Shown here piece after piece: positions 8,021 through 15,455 of a DNA stretch of 37,782 nucleotides. Position 1 is the first letter of the stretch. Every line of letters begins with the position of its first letter. The notes beneath the pieces were generated by a model. It was not told the DNA's origin, searched no databases, and saw nothing but the letters and a program-made list of their open reading frames with translations. Both the position numbers and the translations under genes were made by a program. Source of the DNA: Thermus tenuipuniceus (GTDB lineage Bacteria > Deinococcota > Deinococci > Deinococcales > Thermaceae). The stretch lies in the NCBI RefSeq assembly GCF_002964845.1, contig NZ_PRDA01000043.1:1-37782 (forward strand), in the 5' to 3' direction.

Positions 8021-8800
8021 CTATTCCAGCTCCATCCCCATGATGTGGTACCCGGCGTCCACGTAGATCACCTCGCCGGTGATGCCGCTGGCCAGGGGCG
8101 AAAGGAGGTATAGCCCCAGGTTTCCCACCTCCTCCTGGGTGATGTTGCGCTTTAGGGGGGCTACCTGGGCTACCCGGTCGTACATCTTCATAAAGCCCGG
8201 GATGCTCCTGGCGGCCACGGTGCGCACGGGCCCTGCGGAGATGGCGTTCACCCTAATCCCCTTGGGGCCAAGCTCATAGGCCAGATAGCGGACGCTGGCC
8301 TCGAGGGCCGCCTTGGCGATGGCCATCACGTTGTACTTGGGCACCACCTTCTCGCTGGCGTAGTAGGTGAGGGTGACGAGGCTTCCACCTTCCCTTAGGA
8401 GGGGTTCTGCCCGCTGGGCCACGGCCACCAGGGAGTAGGCGGAGACCTCGAGGGCCAGAAGCCAGTCCCCCCGCCTCGTGTCCAGGTAGCGCCCCTCCAT
8501 GGCCTCCCTTGGGGCGAAGGCGATGGCGTGGACCAGGTAGTCCAGCTCCCCCCAGGCTTCCTTCACCCCAACGAAGAGGGCGTCCAGCTCCTCGTCCCGG
8601 GTCACGTCCGCCTGGAAGGTGAGGGCCTTAAGGGGAGCGGCCAGTTTTTCCACCTCGTCCTTAAGCCTTTCCCCTTGGTAGCTGAAGGCCAGCTCCGCCC
8701 CCGCCTGGTGGAGCTTCTCGGCGATGGCGTAGCCCAGGCTCCGCTGGTTGGTGACGCCTATGATGAGGGCTTTTTTGCCGGAAAGGTCCAGGGTGAGCAT
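8021..8800 (-). CDS. fabI: Enoyl-[acyl-carrier-protein] reductase (NADH), FabI
   Basis: FabI carries out the last reduction of each fatty acid elongation cycle, turning trans-2-enoyl-ACP into acyl-ACP with NADH. The 259-residue protein has the family length, the N-terminal nucleotide motif GVTNQRSLGYAIA (about 15-27) and the catalytic triad Tyr146, Tyr156 and Lys163, which match E. coli numbering. The substrate-loop region ARSIPGFMKMYDRVAQVAPLKRNIT and the C-terminal GEVIYVDAGYHIMGM are also typical. It starts at an ATG preceded by a leaderless -10 box. It lies downstream of the small CGPC protein gene, with about 108 nt between. Confidence 0.96.
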   Translation of the reverse strand: MLTLDLSGKKALIIGVTNQRSLGYAIAEKLHQAGAELAFSYQGERLKDEVEKLAAPLKALTFQADVTRDEELDALFVGVKEAWGELDYLVHAIAFAPREAMEGRYLDTRRGDWLLALEVSAYSLVAVAQRAEPLLREGGSLVTLTYYASEKVVPKYNVMAIAKAALEASVRYLAYELGPKGIRVNAISAGPVRTVAARSIPGFMKMYDRVAQVAPLKRNITQEEVGNLGLYLLSPLASGITGEVIYVDAGYHIMGMELE

Positions 8801-8806
8801 GGGGGG

Positions 8807-8812
8807 ATTATA
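8807..8812 (-). promoter_or_regulatory. -10 box of a leaderless promoter for fabI
   Basis: TATAAT on the minus strand lies exactly 6 nt (CCCCCC) before the fabI ATG. There is no SD, so the transcript should begin at the start codon. A -35 is not obvious. Confidence 0.7.
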
Positions 8813-8908
8813 CCCTGAGGCTGGAGGCCCCGGGATGGAGGGGCTGTCCGGAAAAGGGCCTTGGGGGAGCGGGTACCAGCCCCTTTCCTCTCCCCGGGCC
8901 AGGGTGGC

Positions 8909-9175
8909 TTACCCCACCCTCTCGGGGGAGGCCTCCTGGTACCGGGCGAGCCAGGCGTTGAGGGTGGCCGGGGATACCCCGCGGATGGCCTCTACCCTGC
9001 CGTTCCACTCCAGGACCACCCCGGCGGTGGGGCTTCCCACCAGCTCGCTGATCTTCCTGGCTGCTTCCGGGTCCTGCCGGGCGTTGACGAACTCAAAGGG
9101 CACTGCCTTTTGCGCCAGGAACATCTTCACGATCTCGCAAGGACCGCAGCCGGGGATGCCGTAAAGCCGCACCAT
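8909..9175 (-). CDS. Small glutaredoxin-like CGPC thiol protein
   Basis: The 88-residue protein begins MVRLYGIPGCGPCEIVKMFL, a beta strand followed by the CxxC redox motif Cys-Gly-Pro-Cys (about residues 10-13), the standard thioredoxin/glutaredoxin start. The downstream parts fit a glutaredoxin fold: PFEFVNARQDPEAARKISELVGSPTAGVVLEWNGRVEAIRG, where SPTAGVV takes the place of the cis-Pro loop. The ATG at 9175 was preferred over an upstream in-frame start at 9232 because GGAGGGG precedes it and the strand begins there. It probably acts in cytoplasmic disulfide reduction, perhaps with the TrxB encoded at 18231, which is inference only. Confidence 0.75.
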   Translation of the reverse strand: MVRLYGIPGCGPCEIVKMFLAQKAVPFEFVNARQDPEAARKISELVGSPTAGVVLEWNGRVEAIRGVSPATLNAWLARYQEASPERVG

Positions 9176-9182
9176 ACCCCTC

Positions 9183-9224
9183 CATGGTACCATGTGCTCT
9201 TGGGTGGCACCATAGGGATATGGT
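9183..9224 (+). promoter_or_regulatory. Palindromes before vapB, possible autoregulatory operator
   Basis: A perfect 12-bp palindrome CATGGTACCATG (9183-9194) is followed by the inverted repeat ACCAT-AGGGAT-ATGGT (9209-9224), which runs into the antitoxin start. Both contain the element ACCAT/ATGGT. VapB/AbrB-type antitoxins usually bind such repeats over their own promoter. A weak -10, CACCAT (9208-9213), lies 6 nt before the ATG. Confidence 0.45.
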
Positions 9225-9495
9225 GGGAGCAAAGAAAAAGGCCCACTATGTGGTGCAAGTGGGCTCTAAAGGCCGAGTGGTACTCCCGGCGGAGGTTCGC
9301 GAGGCCTTGGGGCTGAGGGAGGGAGAGCGCCTTCTTTCCACCGTGGAGCCTGAAGGCACGGTGCGCGTGGAGCCCCTGAGGAAGGCGGTAGAGGAGGTGT
9401 ATGGCCTTTTTCGGAATGTGGCCCCGGGGGTGAGCTTGGTGGAGGAACTGATTCGGGAGCGCCGCGAGGAGGCTAGACGGGAGGAGCTGGCATGA
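9220..9495 (+). CDS. AbrB/VapB-family antitoxin
   Basis: The 91-residue protein has a SpoVT/AbrB DNA-binding domain: YVVQVGSKGRVVLPAEVREALGLREGERLL (about residues 10-40). The charged C-terminus (VEELIRERREEARREEL) is the usual toxin-binding tail. The ATG at 9220 gives the normal length; an upstream ATG at 9184 lies within the palindrome. The last four bases overlap the PIN toxin start (ATGA), the classic antitoxin-toxin coupling. It should neutralise the toxin and repress the operon through the repeats upstream. Confidence 0.85.
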   Translation: MVGAKKKAHYVVQVGSKGRVVLPAEVREALGLREGERLLSTVEPEGTVRVEPLRKAVEEVYGLFRNVAPGVSLVEELIRERREEARREELA

Positions 9496-9890
9496 GGGCG
9501 GTGCTGGATGCCTCGGCTCTTTTGGCCTACCTGAAGGGAGAGCCGGGAGGGGAGGAGGTCAAGGAAGCCCTTTTGCAAGGCGCCGCCATCAGCGCGGTAA
9601 ACCTGGCTGAGGTGGGCTCTGAGCTGGCGGACTGGGGGCAGGATCCCGCCCAGCTTTTGGGCTTTCTTCAGGGTAGGGGTATCTTGGGCCAGGTCCTTCG
9701 CGTCTTCCCCTTCACCGAGGAGGACGCCCTGGAAGCCGCCCGCCTCCGCCCCCTCACCCGCTCCTTGGGGCTTTCCCTGGGGGACAGGGCCTGCTTGGCC
9801 TTGGCCCAGCACCTGAACCTGCCGGCCCTTACCGCCGACGCCACCTGGGAGGGGCTTGCCGTGGGGGTTAGGGTGGAGGTGGTGCGCTAG
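9492..9890 (+). CDS. VapC-type PIN-domain ribonuclease toxin
   Basis: The 132-residue protein is a PIN domain with all four acidic active-site residues visible: Asp6 (VLDASALLAYL), Glu40 (SAVNLAEV), Asp98 (LSLGDRACLALA) and Asp116 (LTADATW). It should cleave RNA, usually tRNA or rRNA in this family, in a metal-dependent way when the antitoxin is lost. The start overlaps the end of the antitoxin gene by 4 nt. The frame is intact and no key residue is missing, so it is probably active. The target cannot be read from sequence. Confidence 0.9.
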   Translation: MRAVLDASALLAYLKGEPGGEEVKEALLQGAAISAVNLAEVGSELADWGQDPAQLLGFLQGRGILGQVLRVFPFTEEDALEAARLRPLTRSLGLSLGDRACLALAQHLNLPALTADATWEGLAVGVRVEVVR

Positions 9891-9896
9891 CCCCTC

Positions 9897-9902
9897 TACA
9901 AT
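9897..9902 (+). promoter_or_regulatory. -10 box of a leaderless promoter for the ZapE-like gene
   Basis: TACAAT is followed by 7 nt and the ATG at 9910, 7 bp after the vapC stop. It allows the ATPase gene to be read independently of vapBC and fixes the start. Confidence 0.55.
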
Positions 9903-9909
9903 GGGCTCC

Positions 9910-10881
9910 ATGCGCCTGGTGGACCGCCACCCCGAGGTGGATTTGGAAAGGCTTCTGCAAGGCTTTGTGCCCCCACCCCGCTTCCAATCCGCCACCTTCG
10001 CCACCTATCGGCCCGATCCCCGCTATCCTTCTCAGACCCTGGCCAAGGAGCGCCTCCGACGATGGATCAAGGACCGCCCCCGGGGCTTTCTCCGGCCCCG
10101 GCTTCCTGGCCCCCAAGGGATCTACCTGGACGGGGGCTTTGGTGTGGGGAAAACCCACCTCCTGGTGGCCGCCTACTTTGAGGCCCCGGGTCCTAAGGCC
10201 TTCCTCACCTTTGAGGAGCTCACCTACACCCTGGGCCTCATGGGGCTAAGGGAAGGGGCCAGGCGCTTCGCCGCCTTGCGCTACCTTTTCCTGGACGAGT
10301 TTGAGCTGGACGACCCCGGCAACGCCCAGATGATCGCCCACTTCCTGGCCCTCACCATGGACCGGGGCCTCAGGGTGGCCACCACCTCCAACACCCCGCC
10401 CGGGGCCTTGGGGGAAGGGCGGTTTAACGCCGAGCAATTCAAGCACCAGATCCAAAGCCTCGCCCGGCGCTTCGCCGTGGAGCGCCTCGAGGGGGAGGAC
10501 TTTCGCCACCGCGACCCCGGGCGCTACCCCGAGCCCCTCTCCGAGGAGGCCCTCCTGGCCCTCTACCGGGAAGATCCCAGGCCCAAAACCCTGGACGCCT
10601 TTCCCGAGCTTTTGGCCCACCTGCGCGCCCTGCACCCCATCCGCTACCGCTACCTGTTGGAGGGGGTGCGGGCGGTCTACCTCTTGGGCCTCGAGGCCAT
10701 CCCCGACCAGAACGACGCCCTCCGCTTCGTGCACTTCGTGGACCAGGTGTACAACCTGGGTCTGGACCTCCGGGCCTCCGGGGTACCCCTCAAGGAGGTG
10801 TTTCCCGAGACCTACCGCCACGGGGCCTTCGCCAAGAAGTACGGCCGGGCCCTTTCCCGGCTTGCGGAGCTTTTGGGGTAG
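9910..10881 (+). CDS. zapE: AFG1/ZapE-family AAA ATPase
   Basis: ZapE/AFG1 ATPases act in cell division in E. coli and in protein quality control in mitochondria. The 323-residue protein has Walker [10 protein letters not shown] (about 73-81), Walker [12 protein letters not shown] (about 123-133), the sensor segment [16 protein letters not shown] and the C-terminal family features [16 protein letters not shown] and [13 protein letters not shown]. The ATG at 9910 follows a -10 box by 7 nt; upstream in-frame starts at 9856 and 9901 lie in the toxin gene and in the -10. The TAG stop is part of the -10 of the following gene. No cell-division genes are adjacent, so the exact role here is unknown. 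Confidence 0.85.
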   Translation: MRLVDRHPEVDLERLLQGFVPPPRFQSATFATYRPDPRYPSQTLAKERLRRWIKDRPRGFLRPRLPGPQGIYLDGGFGVGKTHLLVAAYFEAPGPKAFLTFEELTYTLGLMGLREGARRFAALRYLFLDEFELDDPGNAQMIAHFLALTMDRGLRVATTSNTPPGALGEGRFNAEQFKHQIQSLARRFAVERLEGEDFRHRDPGRYPEPLSEEALLALYREDPRPKTLDAFPELLAHLRALHPIRYRYLLEGVRAVYLLGLEAIPDQNDALRFVHFVDQVYNLGLDLRASGVPLKEVFPETYRHGAFAKKYGRALSRLAELLG

Positions 10882-10884
10882 CAT
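10879..10884 (+). promoter_or_regulatory. -10 box of a leaderless promoter overlapping the zapE stop
   Basis: TAGCAT starts with the TAG stop of the ATPase gene and ends 6 nt before the ATG at 10891. Stop codon and -10 box are therefore the same bases. Confidence 0.5.
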
Positions 10885-10890
10885 GGGGGC

Positions 10891-11148
10891 ATGGAGCTGG
10901 CAGAGAGGCTTTCGGAGCTGGCCCAGGCCCTTTCCCAGGCCAGCGCGGCGGTGGGGATCCTCGAGGCCATAGAGGAGGTCTTGGACGAGTACCAAGACGG
11001 GGAGCTCTCCCTGGAGGAGGCCATGGAGGAGATCCAGGGCCTGGTGGAGGAGTTCCAGGCGGTCCGGGCCCTTTCCGAGATGACCCCGGAGGAGCTCATG
11101 GCCCTAGCCGAGGAAGAGGAGGAAGAAGAAGGGGGCTTGCGGTCTTAA
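10891..11148 (+). CDS. Small acidic helical protein of unknown function
   Basis: I do not recognise this 85-residue protein. It is very acidic (ends EEEEEEEGG) and predicted all-helical, with heptad-like hydrophobic spacing in [32 protein letters not shown]. The middle segment [20 protein letters not shown] could be a three-helix fold. It sits between the ATPase gene and deoB. The stop overlaps the deoB start by one base (TAATG), so deoB may be co-translated from this message. A leaderless -10 box precedes it. Confidence 0.7.
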   Translation: MELAERLSELAQALSQASAAVGILEAIEEVLDEYQDGELSLEEAMEEIQGLVEEFQAVRALSEMTPEELMALAEEEEEEEGGLRS

Positions 11149-12290
11149 TGAAGGTGACAGCCATCGTCCTGGACTCGGTGGGCCTAGGGTATCTGCCGGA
11201 TGCCCCCCTCTTTGGCGACGAGGGGGCGGACACCTTGGACCACACGGTGCTGAAGACCGGGGTGGAGCTTCCCCACCTGGCCGCCTTGGGCCTGGGATGG
11301 GTTCCCGGGGTCCACACCCTTCCCCGGCTTGAGCCCCGAGGGGCCTTTGGCCGCATGCGGGAGGTGAACCCCGGCAAGGACACCACCACCGGGCACTGGG
11401 AGTTCGTGGGGGTGTACCTGGAAAAGCCCTTCCGCACCTACCCCGAGGGCTTTCCCGAGGAGCTTTTAAGGGCCTGGGCCGAGGCCATCGGGGTGGGGGG
11501 ATGGCTTTTGAACCGGCCCTACTCCGGCACCGAGGCCATACGGGACTACGGCGAAGCCCATCTGAAAACGGGTTTCCCCATCGTCTATACCTCCGCGGAC
11601 AGCGTCTTCCAGGTGGCGGCCCACCTGGAGGTGGTGCCTTTAGAGGAACTTTACCGGTGGTGCCAGGTGGCCCGGGGGATGCTTAAGGGGGAGCACCAGG
11701 TGGCCCGGGTCATCGCCCGGCCCTTCGCCGGGGAACCCGGGAACTTCTACCGGCGGGAGGATTTGCGGAAGGACTTCGCCTTAGAGCCTCCCAGGAACGT
11801 TCTGGACCTCCTGAAGGAAGGGGGCCTCGAGGTGGTGGGGGTGGGGAAGATCCCCGACATCTACGCAGGGCGGGGCTTCACCCGGGAGGTGAAGACCAAG
11901 GACAACCGCGACGGTCTGGAAAAGACCCTGGCCCTCATGCAGGAGCCTTTTTCTGGCCTCCTCTTCGCCAACCTGGTGGACTTTGACGCCAGGTACGGGC
12001 ACCGGAGGAACCCGGAGGGGTACGCCCGGGCCCTTAAGGAGGTGGACGATTTCCTTCCCAGGCTTATGGAGGCCCTGGGCCCGGAGGATCACCTTTTTCT
12101 GGTCTCCGACCACGGCAACGACCCCACCTTCTTCGGCACCGACCACACCCGGGAGTACGGGATGCTCCTCTGGGTGGGCCCGGGGGTGAGGGGGGACCTG
12201 GGTACTCGGGAGAGCTTCGCGGATCTGGGGGCCACCTGGGCTACGCTTTTTGGCCTTACCTGGGAGGGCCCTGGAAAGAGTTTGGTATAG
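11148..12290 (+). CDS. deoB: Phosphopentomutase
   Basis: DeoB interconverts (deoxy)ribose 1-phosphate and 5-phosphate in nucleoside salvage. The 380-residue protein belongs to the alkaline-phosphatase-like metalloenzymes. Visible metal and active-site motifs are VLDSVGLG (Asp9), [11 protein letters not shown] (about 75-85, containing the Thr that is phosphorylated in the family), [19 protein letters not shown], and [19 protein letters not shown] (about 319-337). The start at TAATG is coupled to the small acidic protein gene. Three nt separate it from cdaA, so nucleotide salvage and c-di-AMP genes are probably co-transcribed. Confidence 0.94.
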   Translation: MKVTAIVLDSVGLGYLPDAPLFGDEGADTLDHTVLKTGVELPHLAALGLGWVPGVHTLPRLEPRGAFGRMREVNPGKDTTTGHWEFVGVYLEKPFRTYPEGFPEELLRAWAEAIGVGGWLLNRPYSGTEAIRDYGEAHLKTGFPIVYTSADSVFQVAAHLEVVPLEELYRWCQVARGMLKGEHQVARVIARPFAGEPGNFYRREDLRKDFALEPPRNVLDLLKEGGLEVVGVGKIPDIYAGRGFTREVKTKDNRDGLEKTLALMQEPFSGLLFANLVDFDARYGHRRNPEGYARALKEVDDFLPRLMEALGPEDHLFLVSDHGNDPTFFGTDHTREYGMLLWVGPGVRGDLGTRESFADLGATWATLFGLTWEGPGKSLV

Positions 12291-12293
12291 GCC

Positions 12294-13007
12294 ATGCCCC
12301 TCACCTGGCGCGACCTCCTGGATATCCTTCTCGTCGGCGTCCTCTTTTATTACCTCTGGCGCCTCATGGCGGGAACCCGGGCCCTGAACCTGGTGCGGGG
12401 GGTCTTGGTTTACCTGGCGGTTTGGTTTCTGGCTAGCCTCCTCGGGCTTTCCACCCTATCCTGGCTTTTGGGGAACGCCGCCACCCTGGGGGCCTTTGCC
12501 CTGATCGTGGTCTTCCAGCCCGAACTCAGGGGGCTTTTGGAGCGCCTCGGTCGGGCGCAGGGGCCCAGGGCCCCTTCCTTGGCCCTGGAGGAGCTCCTTT
12601 TGGGCCTGGCCCGGCTTTCCGAACGGCGCTACGGGGCCATCCTGGCCCTGGAACGGCGCACCCCCCTGGGGGAGTATGCGGCCACGGGGGAGATCCTCGA
12701 GGCCCGGCTTTCCGCCCGGCTACTCCAGACGGTGTTCTACCCCGGCACGCCCTTGCACGATGGCGGGGCCATTCTGAGGGGGGACCGGCTTTTCGCCGCG
12801 GGGTGCGTCTTTCCCCTTTCCGAGGCCCGCATGGGCCTGGGCACCCGGCACCGGGCGGCCCTGGGGCTTTCCGAGGTTTCCGATGCCCTGGTGATCGTGG
12901 TGAGTGAGGAAACGGGGGCCATAAGGCTGGCGGAGGGGGGGAGGCTTTCCCCCCCCATGAGCCTCGAGGCCCTGCGGGAAAAGCTCAAGGAGGTGCTCCG
13001 TGCGTGA
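12294..13007 (+). CDS. cdaA: Diadenylate cyclase CdaA (membrane DAC protein)
   Basis: CdaA makes c-di-AMP from two ATP, a signal for potassium and osmotic control. The 237-residue protein has three N-terminal membrane helices (about 9-25, 32-50, 58-74), a short coiled region and a DAC domain from about 95. The catalytic RHR motif is present (GTRHRAALG, 183-191), as is SEETGAI. The usual Asp-Gly-Ala motif reads Asp-Gly-Gly here (156-158, LHDGGAI), a conservative change. The gene starts 3 nt after deoB and overlaps cdaR by 8 nt, the cdaA-cdaR arrangement known from Firmicutes. Confidence 0.92.
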   Translation: MPLTWRDLLDILLVGVLFYYLWRLMAGTRALNLVRGVLVYLAVWFLASLLGLSTLSWLLGNAATLGAFALIVVFQPELRGLLERLGRAQGPRAPSLALEELLLGLARLSERRYGAILALERRTPLGEYAATGEILEARLSARLLQTVFYPGTPLHDGGAILRGDRLFAAGCVFPLSEARMGLGTRHRAALGLSEVSDALVIVVSEETGAIRLAEGGRLSPPMSLEALREKLKEVLRA

Positions 13008-13818
13008 CTGGGGGAGTTTCCTCATCGCCCTTTTGGCGGCCTTTGCCGTCTGGTACTCCTTAAAGGAAAGGGCTCCGGTGGTGGAGCGGGCGGTGAGCGT
13101 GCCCCTGCAGGTGGTGGGCCTGGGGGGGGAGCGCACCGCGGAGGGGGTGCCCAAGGAGGTCATGCTGCGCTTAAGGGGGCCGGCTCCTCTGGTGGAGGGG
13201 GCCAGGCTTCCCGTGTCCGCCTACCTGGACCTCTCCGGGGCTGAGGGGGCCTTTTCCCGGGAGGTGCGGGTGGCCGTGCCCCAGGGGGTGGAGGTTTTGG
13301 AGATCCGCCCCGCCCGGGTGGAGGGCCGGGTGGAGGCCCTCCTCACCCGCACCCTGCCGGTGGAGGTCCTTTCCCAGGGGGCGTGGGTGGAAACCCAGCC
13401 CGCCTTTGTGGAGGCCAAGGGGCCGAGAAGCCGGGTAGAGGAGGCGGTGGTGGCCTTGGGCCTGGACCTTGGGGGGGATACGGTGGCCCTCACCGCCTTT
13501 GGCCCCCAGGGGCCCCTTCCCGGGGTGGAGCTTCTTCCCGCCCAGGTGCAGGTGGTGTCCCGGGAAGCCCCCCTTTTCCGCAAGCAGGTCCCCCTGATCC
13601 TGAAGCCCCCGGCGGGCTTAAGGGTGGTGGACTATGCCCCCAGGGCCGTGGAGGTGGTGGGGCCCAAGGAGGCTTTGGACGGCTTAACCCGGGTGGAGGC
13701 GAGGCTGGAAGGAAGCTTCCGCCCGGGAGAGGTTTCGGCCCCTTTGGTCCTTAACCTGCCTCCGGGGGTGAGGGTCCTGGGGGAGGTTTTGGGTAAGGTG
13801 CGGCTTGCGCTAGAATAG
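13000..13818 (+). CDS. cdaR: CdaR/YbbR-domain regulator of diadenylate cyclase
   Basis: The 272-residue protein has an N-terminal membrane helix (SFLIALLAAFAVWYSLKER) and then three repeated beta-rich YbbR-type units of about 80 residues, each with a motif such as VPLQVVGL, LPVEVL or VPLILKPPAG. The repeats should lie outside the membrane. In Firmicutes CdaR binds CdaA and modulates its activity. It starts at GTG 13000, overlapping cdaA by 8 nt, and its stop TAG is part of the -10 for def. The fold call rests on the repeats and the neighbour, since YbbR sequences diverge strongly. Confidence 0.85.
   Translation: MRDWGSFLIALLAAFAVWYSLKERAPVVERAVSVPLQVVGLGGERTAEGVPKEVMLRLRGPAPLVEGARLPVSAYLDLSGAEGAFSREVRVAVPQGVEVLEIRPARVEGRVEALLTRTLPVEVLSQGAWVETQPAFVEAKGPRSRVEEAVVALGLDLGGDTVALTAFGPQGPLPGVELLPAQVQVVSREAPLFRKQVPLILKPPAGLRVVDYAPRAVEVVGPKEALDGLTRVEARLEGSFRPGEVSAPLVLNLPPGVRVLGEVLGKVRLALE
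13811..13816 (+). promoter_or_regulatory. -10 box of a leaderless promoter for def
   Basis: TAGAAT overlaps the end of cdaR and lies 7 nt before the def ATG. The spacer AGGTGGG is SD-like but abuts the start, too close for SD use, so a leaderless start is the better reading. Confidence 0.55.
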
Positions 13819-13823
13819 GTGGG

Positions 13824-14399
13824 ATGATCTACCCCATACGCCTTTACGGGGACCCGGTGCTCCGCAAGCGGGCGCGGCCTGTGCAGGACTTTGGGGGCCT
13901 CAGGAAGCTTGCCGAGGACATGCTGGAGACCATGTTTGAGGCCCGGGGAGTGGGCCTGGCCGCACCCCAGATTGGGCTTTCCCAGCGCTTCTTTGTGGCG
14001 GTGGAGTACGCCGACGAGCCCGAGGGGGAGGAGAGGCCTCTCCGCGACCTAGCGCGCCGGATTTACGTGGTGGCCAACCCGGTGATCACCCACCGGGAGG
14101 GGGAGGTGGAGGGGCTGGAAGGCTGCCTCTCCCTCCCCGGCCTCTACGCCGAGGAGGTACCCCGGGCGGAGCGCATCCGCGTGGAATACCAGGACGAGGA
14201 GGGAAGGCCCCGAACCCTGGAGCTGGAGGGGTATATGGCCAGGGTCTTCCAGCACGAGATTGACCACCTAGACGGCATCCTCTTCTTCGAACGCCTGCCC
14301 AAGGCCAAGCGAGAAGCCTTCCTGGAGGAAAACCGGGCGGAGCTGGCCCGGATGCAAAAGGAGGCCAGGGCGCTTTTGAAGGAGCTTTCCCAGGGATGA
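13824..14399 (+). CDS. def: Peptide deformylase
   Basis: Def removes the formyl group from the N-terminal Met of new proteins. All three conserved motifs are present in the 191-residue protein: GVGLAAPQ (42-49), EGCLS (99-103, with the metal-binding Cys101) and HEIDHLDG (144-151, with metal ligands His144 and His148 and catalytic Glu145). There is a charged insertion of about 10 residues (DEPEGEERP) between motifs 1 and 2 and a Glu/Arg-rich C-terminal helix. It overlaps fmt by 4 nt (ATGA), the widespread def-fmt pair that adds and removes the same formyl group. Confidence 0.97.
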   Translation: MIYPIRLYGDPVLRKRARPVQDFGGLRKLAEDMLETMFEARGVGLAAPQIGLSQRFFVAVEYADEPEGEERPLRDLARRIYVVANPVITHREGEVEGLEGCLSLPGLYAEEVPRAERIRVEYQDEEGRPRTLELEGYMARVFQHEIDHLDGILFFERLPKAKREAFLEENRAELARMQKEARALLKELSQG

Positions 14400-15310
14400 G
14401 GGTGGCCTTCTTCGGCACGCCCGCCTGGGCGGTGCCGGTTTTGGATGCCCTAAACCGCCACCACCAGGTGGTCCTGGTGGTTACCCAGCCGGATAAGCCC
14501 AAGGGCCGGGGCCTGAAGCCCGCTCCCAGTCCGGTGGCGGAGTACGCCTTGGCCCACGGGCTTCCCCTTTTGAAGCCCGAACGCCTCAAGGGGAATCGGG
14601 AGTTTCTGGAAGCCTTTAAGGCCGTGGCCCCGGAGGGGGCGGTCACCGCCGCTTACGGCAAGATCCTTCCCAAGGAGCTTCTCGAGGTGCCCCCTTTTGG
14701 CTTCTTGAACCTGCATCCTTCCCTTCTTCCCAAATACCGCGGCCCAGCCCCCGTGCCCTGGGCCCTGATCCGGGGGGAGAAGGAAACCGGGGTAGCCATC
14801 ATGAAGACGGAGGAAGGGCTGGACACCGGGCCCCTTTATGCCGTCTACCGCACGGCGATCGGCCCCGACGAGGACGCGGTGGCCCTTTCGGAGCGGCTTA
14901 GGGACAAGGGCATTGAGCTTCTCCTTTGGGTGCTGGAGAACCTTCCCCACCTCACCCCCACCCCCCAGGAGGGGGAGACCTCCTACGCCCCCCTCCTCAC
15001 CAAGGAGGAGGGGCGTATCCGCTTCACCGAAAGCGCCCAGGCCATCTACAACCGCCACCGGGGGGTGCAGCCCTGGCCGGGGAGCTACTTCTTCCACGGG
15101 GGCAAGCGGGTGAAGGTCCTAAGGATGCGCCCCGAGCCCGGTGTGGGGGAGCCTGGGGTGGTGCAAAGGGTGGAGGGGGAAGGGGTCTTGGTGGGCACCG
15201 GGGAGGGGCTCATCCGGCTTGTGGAGGTGCAGCCTGAGGGCAAACGCCCCATGCCCGCCTCCGACTGGGCGCGGGGGTATGGGGTGGGACCAGGTACCCG
15301 GTTGGAATGA
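14396..15310 (+). CDS. fmt: Methionyl-tRNA formyltransferase
   Basis: Fmt formylates the initiator Met-tRNA using 10-formyltetrahydrofolate. The 304-residue protein has the catalytic domain start MRVAFFGTPAWAVPVL, the loop QPDKPKGRG (31-39) that contacts tRNA, and the active-site residues Asn105, His107 and Asp143 in LNLHPSLLPKYRGPAP and GLDTGPLY. A C-terminal beta domain (about 205-304) that binds tRNA follows. Translation is coupled to def through ATGA. It is the last gene of the deoB-fmt run. Confidence 0.97.
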   Translation: MRVAFFGTPAWAVPVLDALNRHHQVVLVVTQPDKPKGRGLKPAPSPVAEYALAHGLPLLKPERLKGNREFLEAFKAVAPEGAVTAAYGKILPKELLEVPPFGFLNLHPSLLPKYRGPAPVPWALIRGEKETGVAIMKTEEGLDTGPLYAVYRTAIGPDEDAVALSERLRDKGIELLLWVLENLPHLTPTPQEGETSYAPLLTKEEGRIRFTESAQAIYNRHRGVQPWPGSYFFHGGKRVKVLRMRPEPGVGEPGVVQRVEGEGVLVGTGEGLIRLVEVQPEGKRPMPASDWARGYGVGPGTRLE

Positions 15311-15455
15311 GGGGCTCTGCCGAGGCCAGTGGGGAAGGGCGCTGCCCACCCTCCGTGGCGGGGTGGCGCCATGTCCCTCATTTCCTCCGTTAGGTACTCC
15401 CGCGATAGGGCCTTTCCAGGGCCCCCACCCTGGCGCAAGCCAGGGTGGGGTGGCA
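15311..15455. other. Non-coding gap between convergent genes with inverted repeats
   Basis: This 145-bp gap holds an imperfect GC-rich inverted repeat around 15338-15370 and a perfect hairpin at 15423-15450. I see no gene or promoter in it. Confidence 0.5.
15423..15450. terminator. Hairpin with GCAA tetraloop, probable terminator
   Basis: Twelve perfect base pairs (15423-15434 with 15439-15450) close a GCAA loop just after the stop of the minus-strand membrane protein gene. No T-run follows on either strand, so it may act as an RNA 3'-end stabiliser as well. The core TGGCGCAAGCCA recurs at 22087-22098. Confidence 0.55.
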
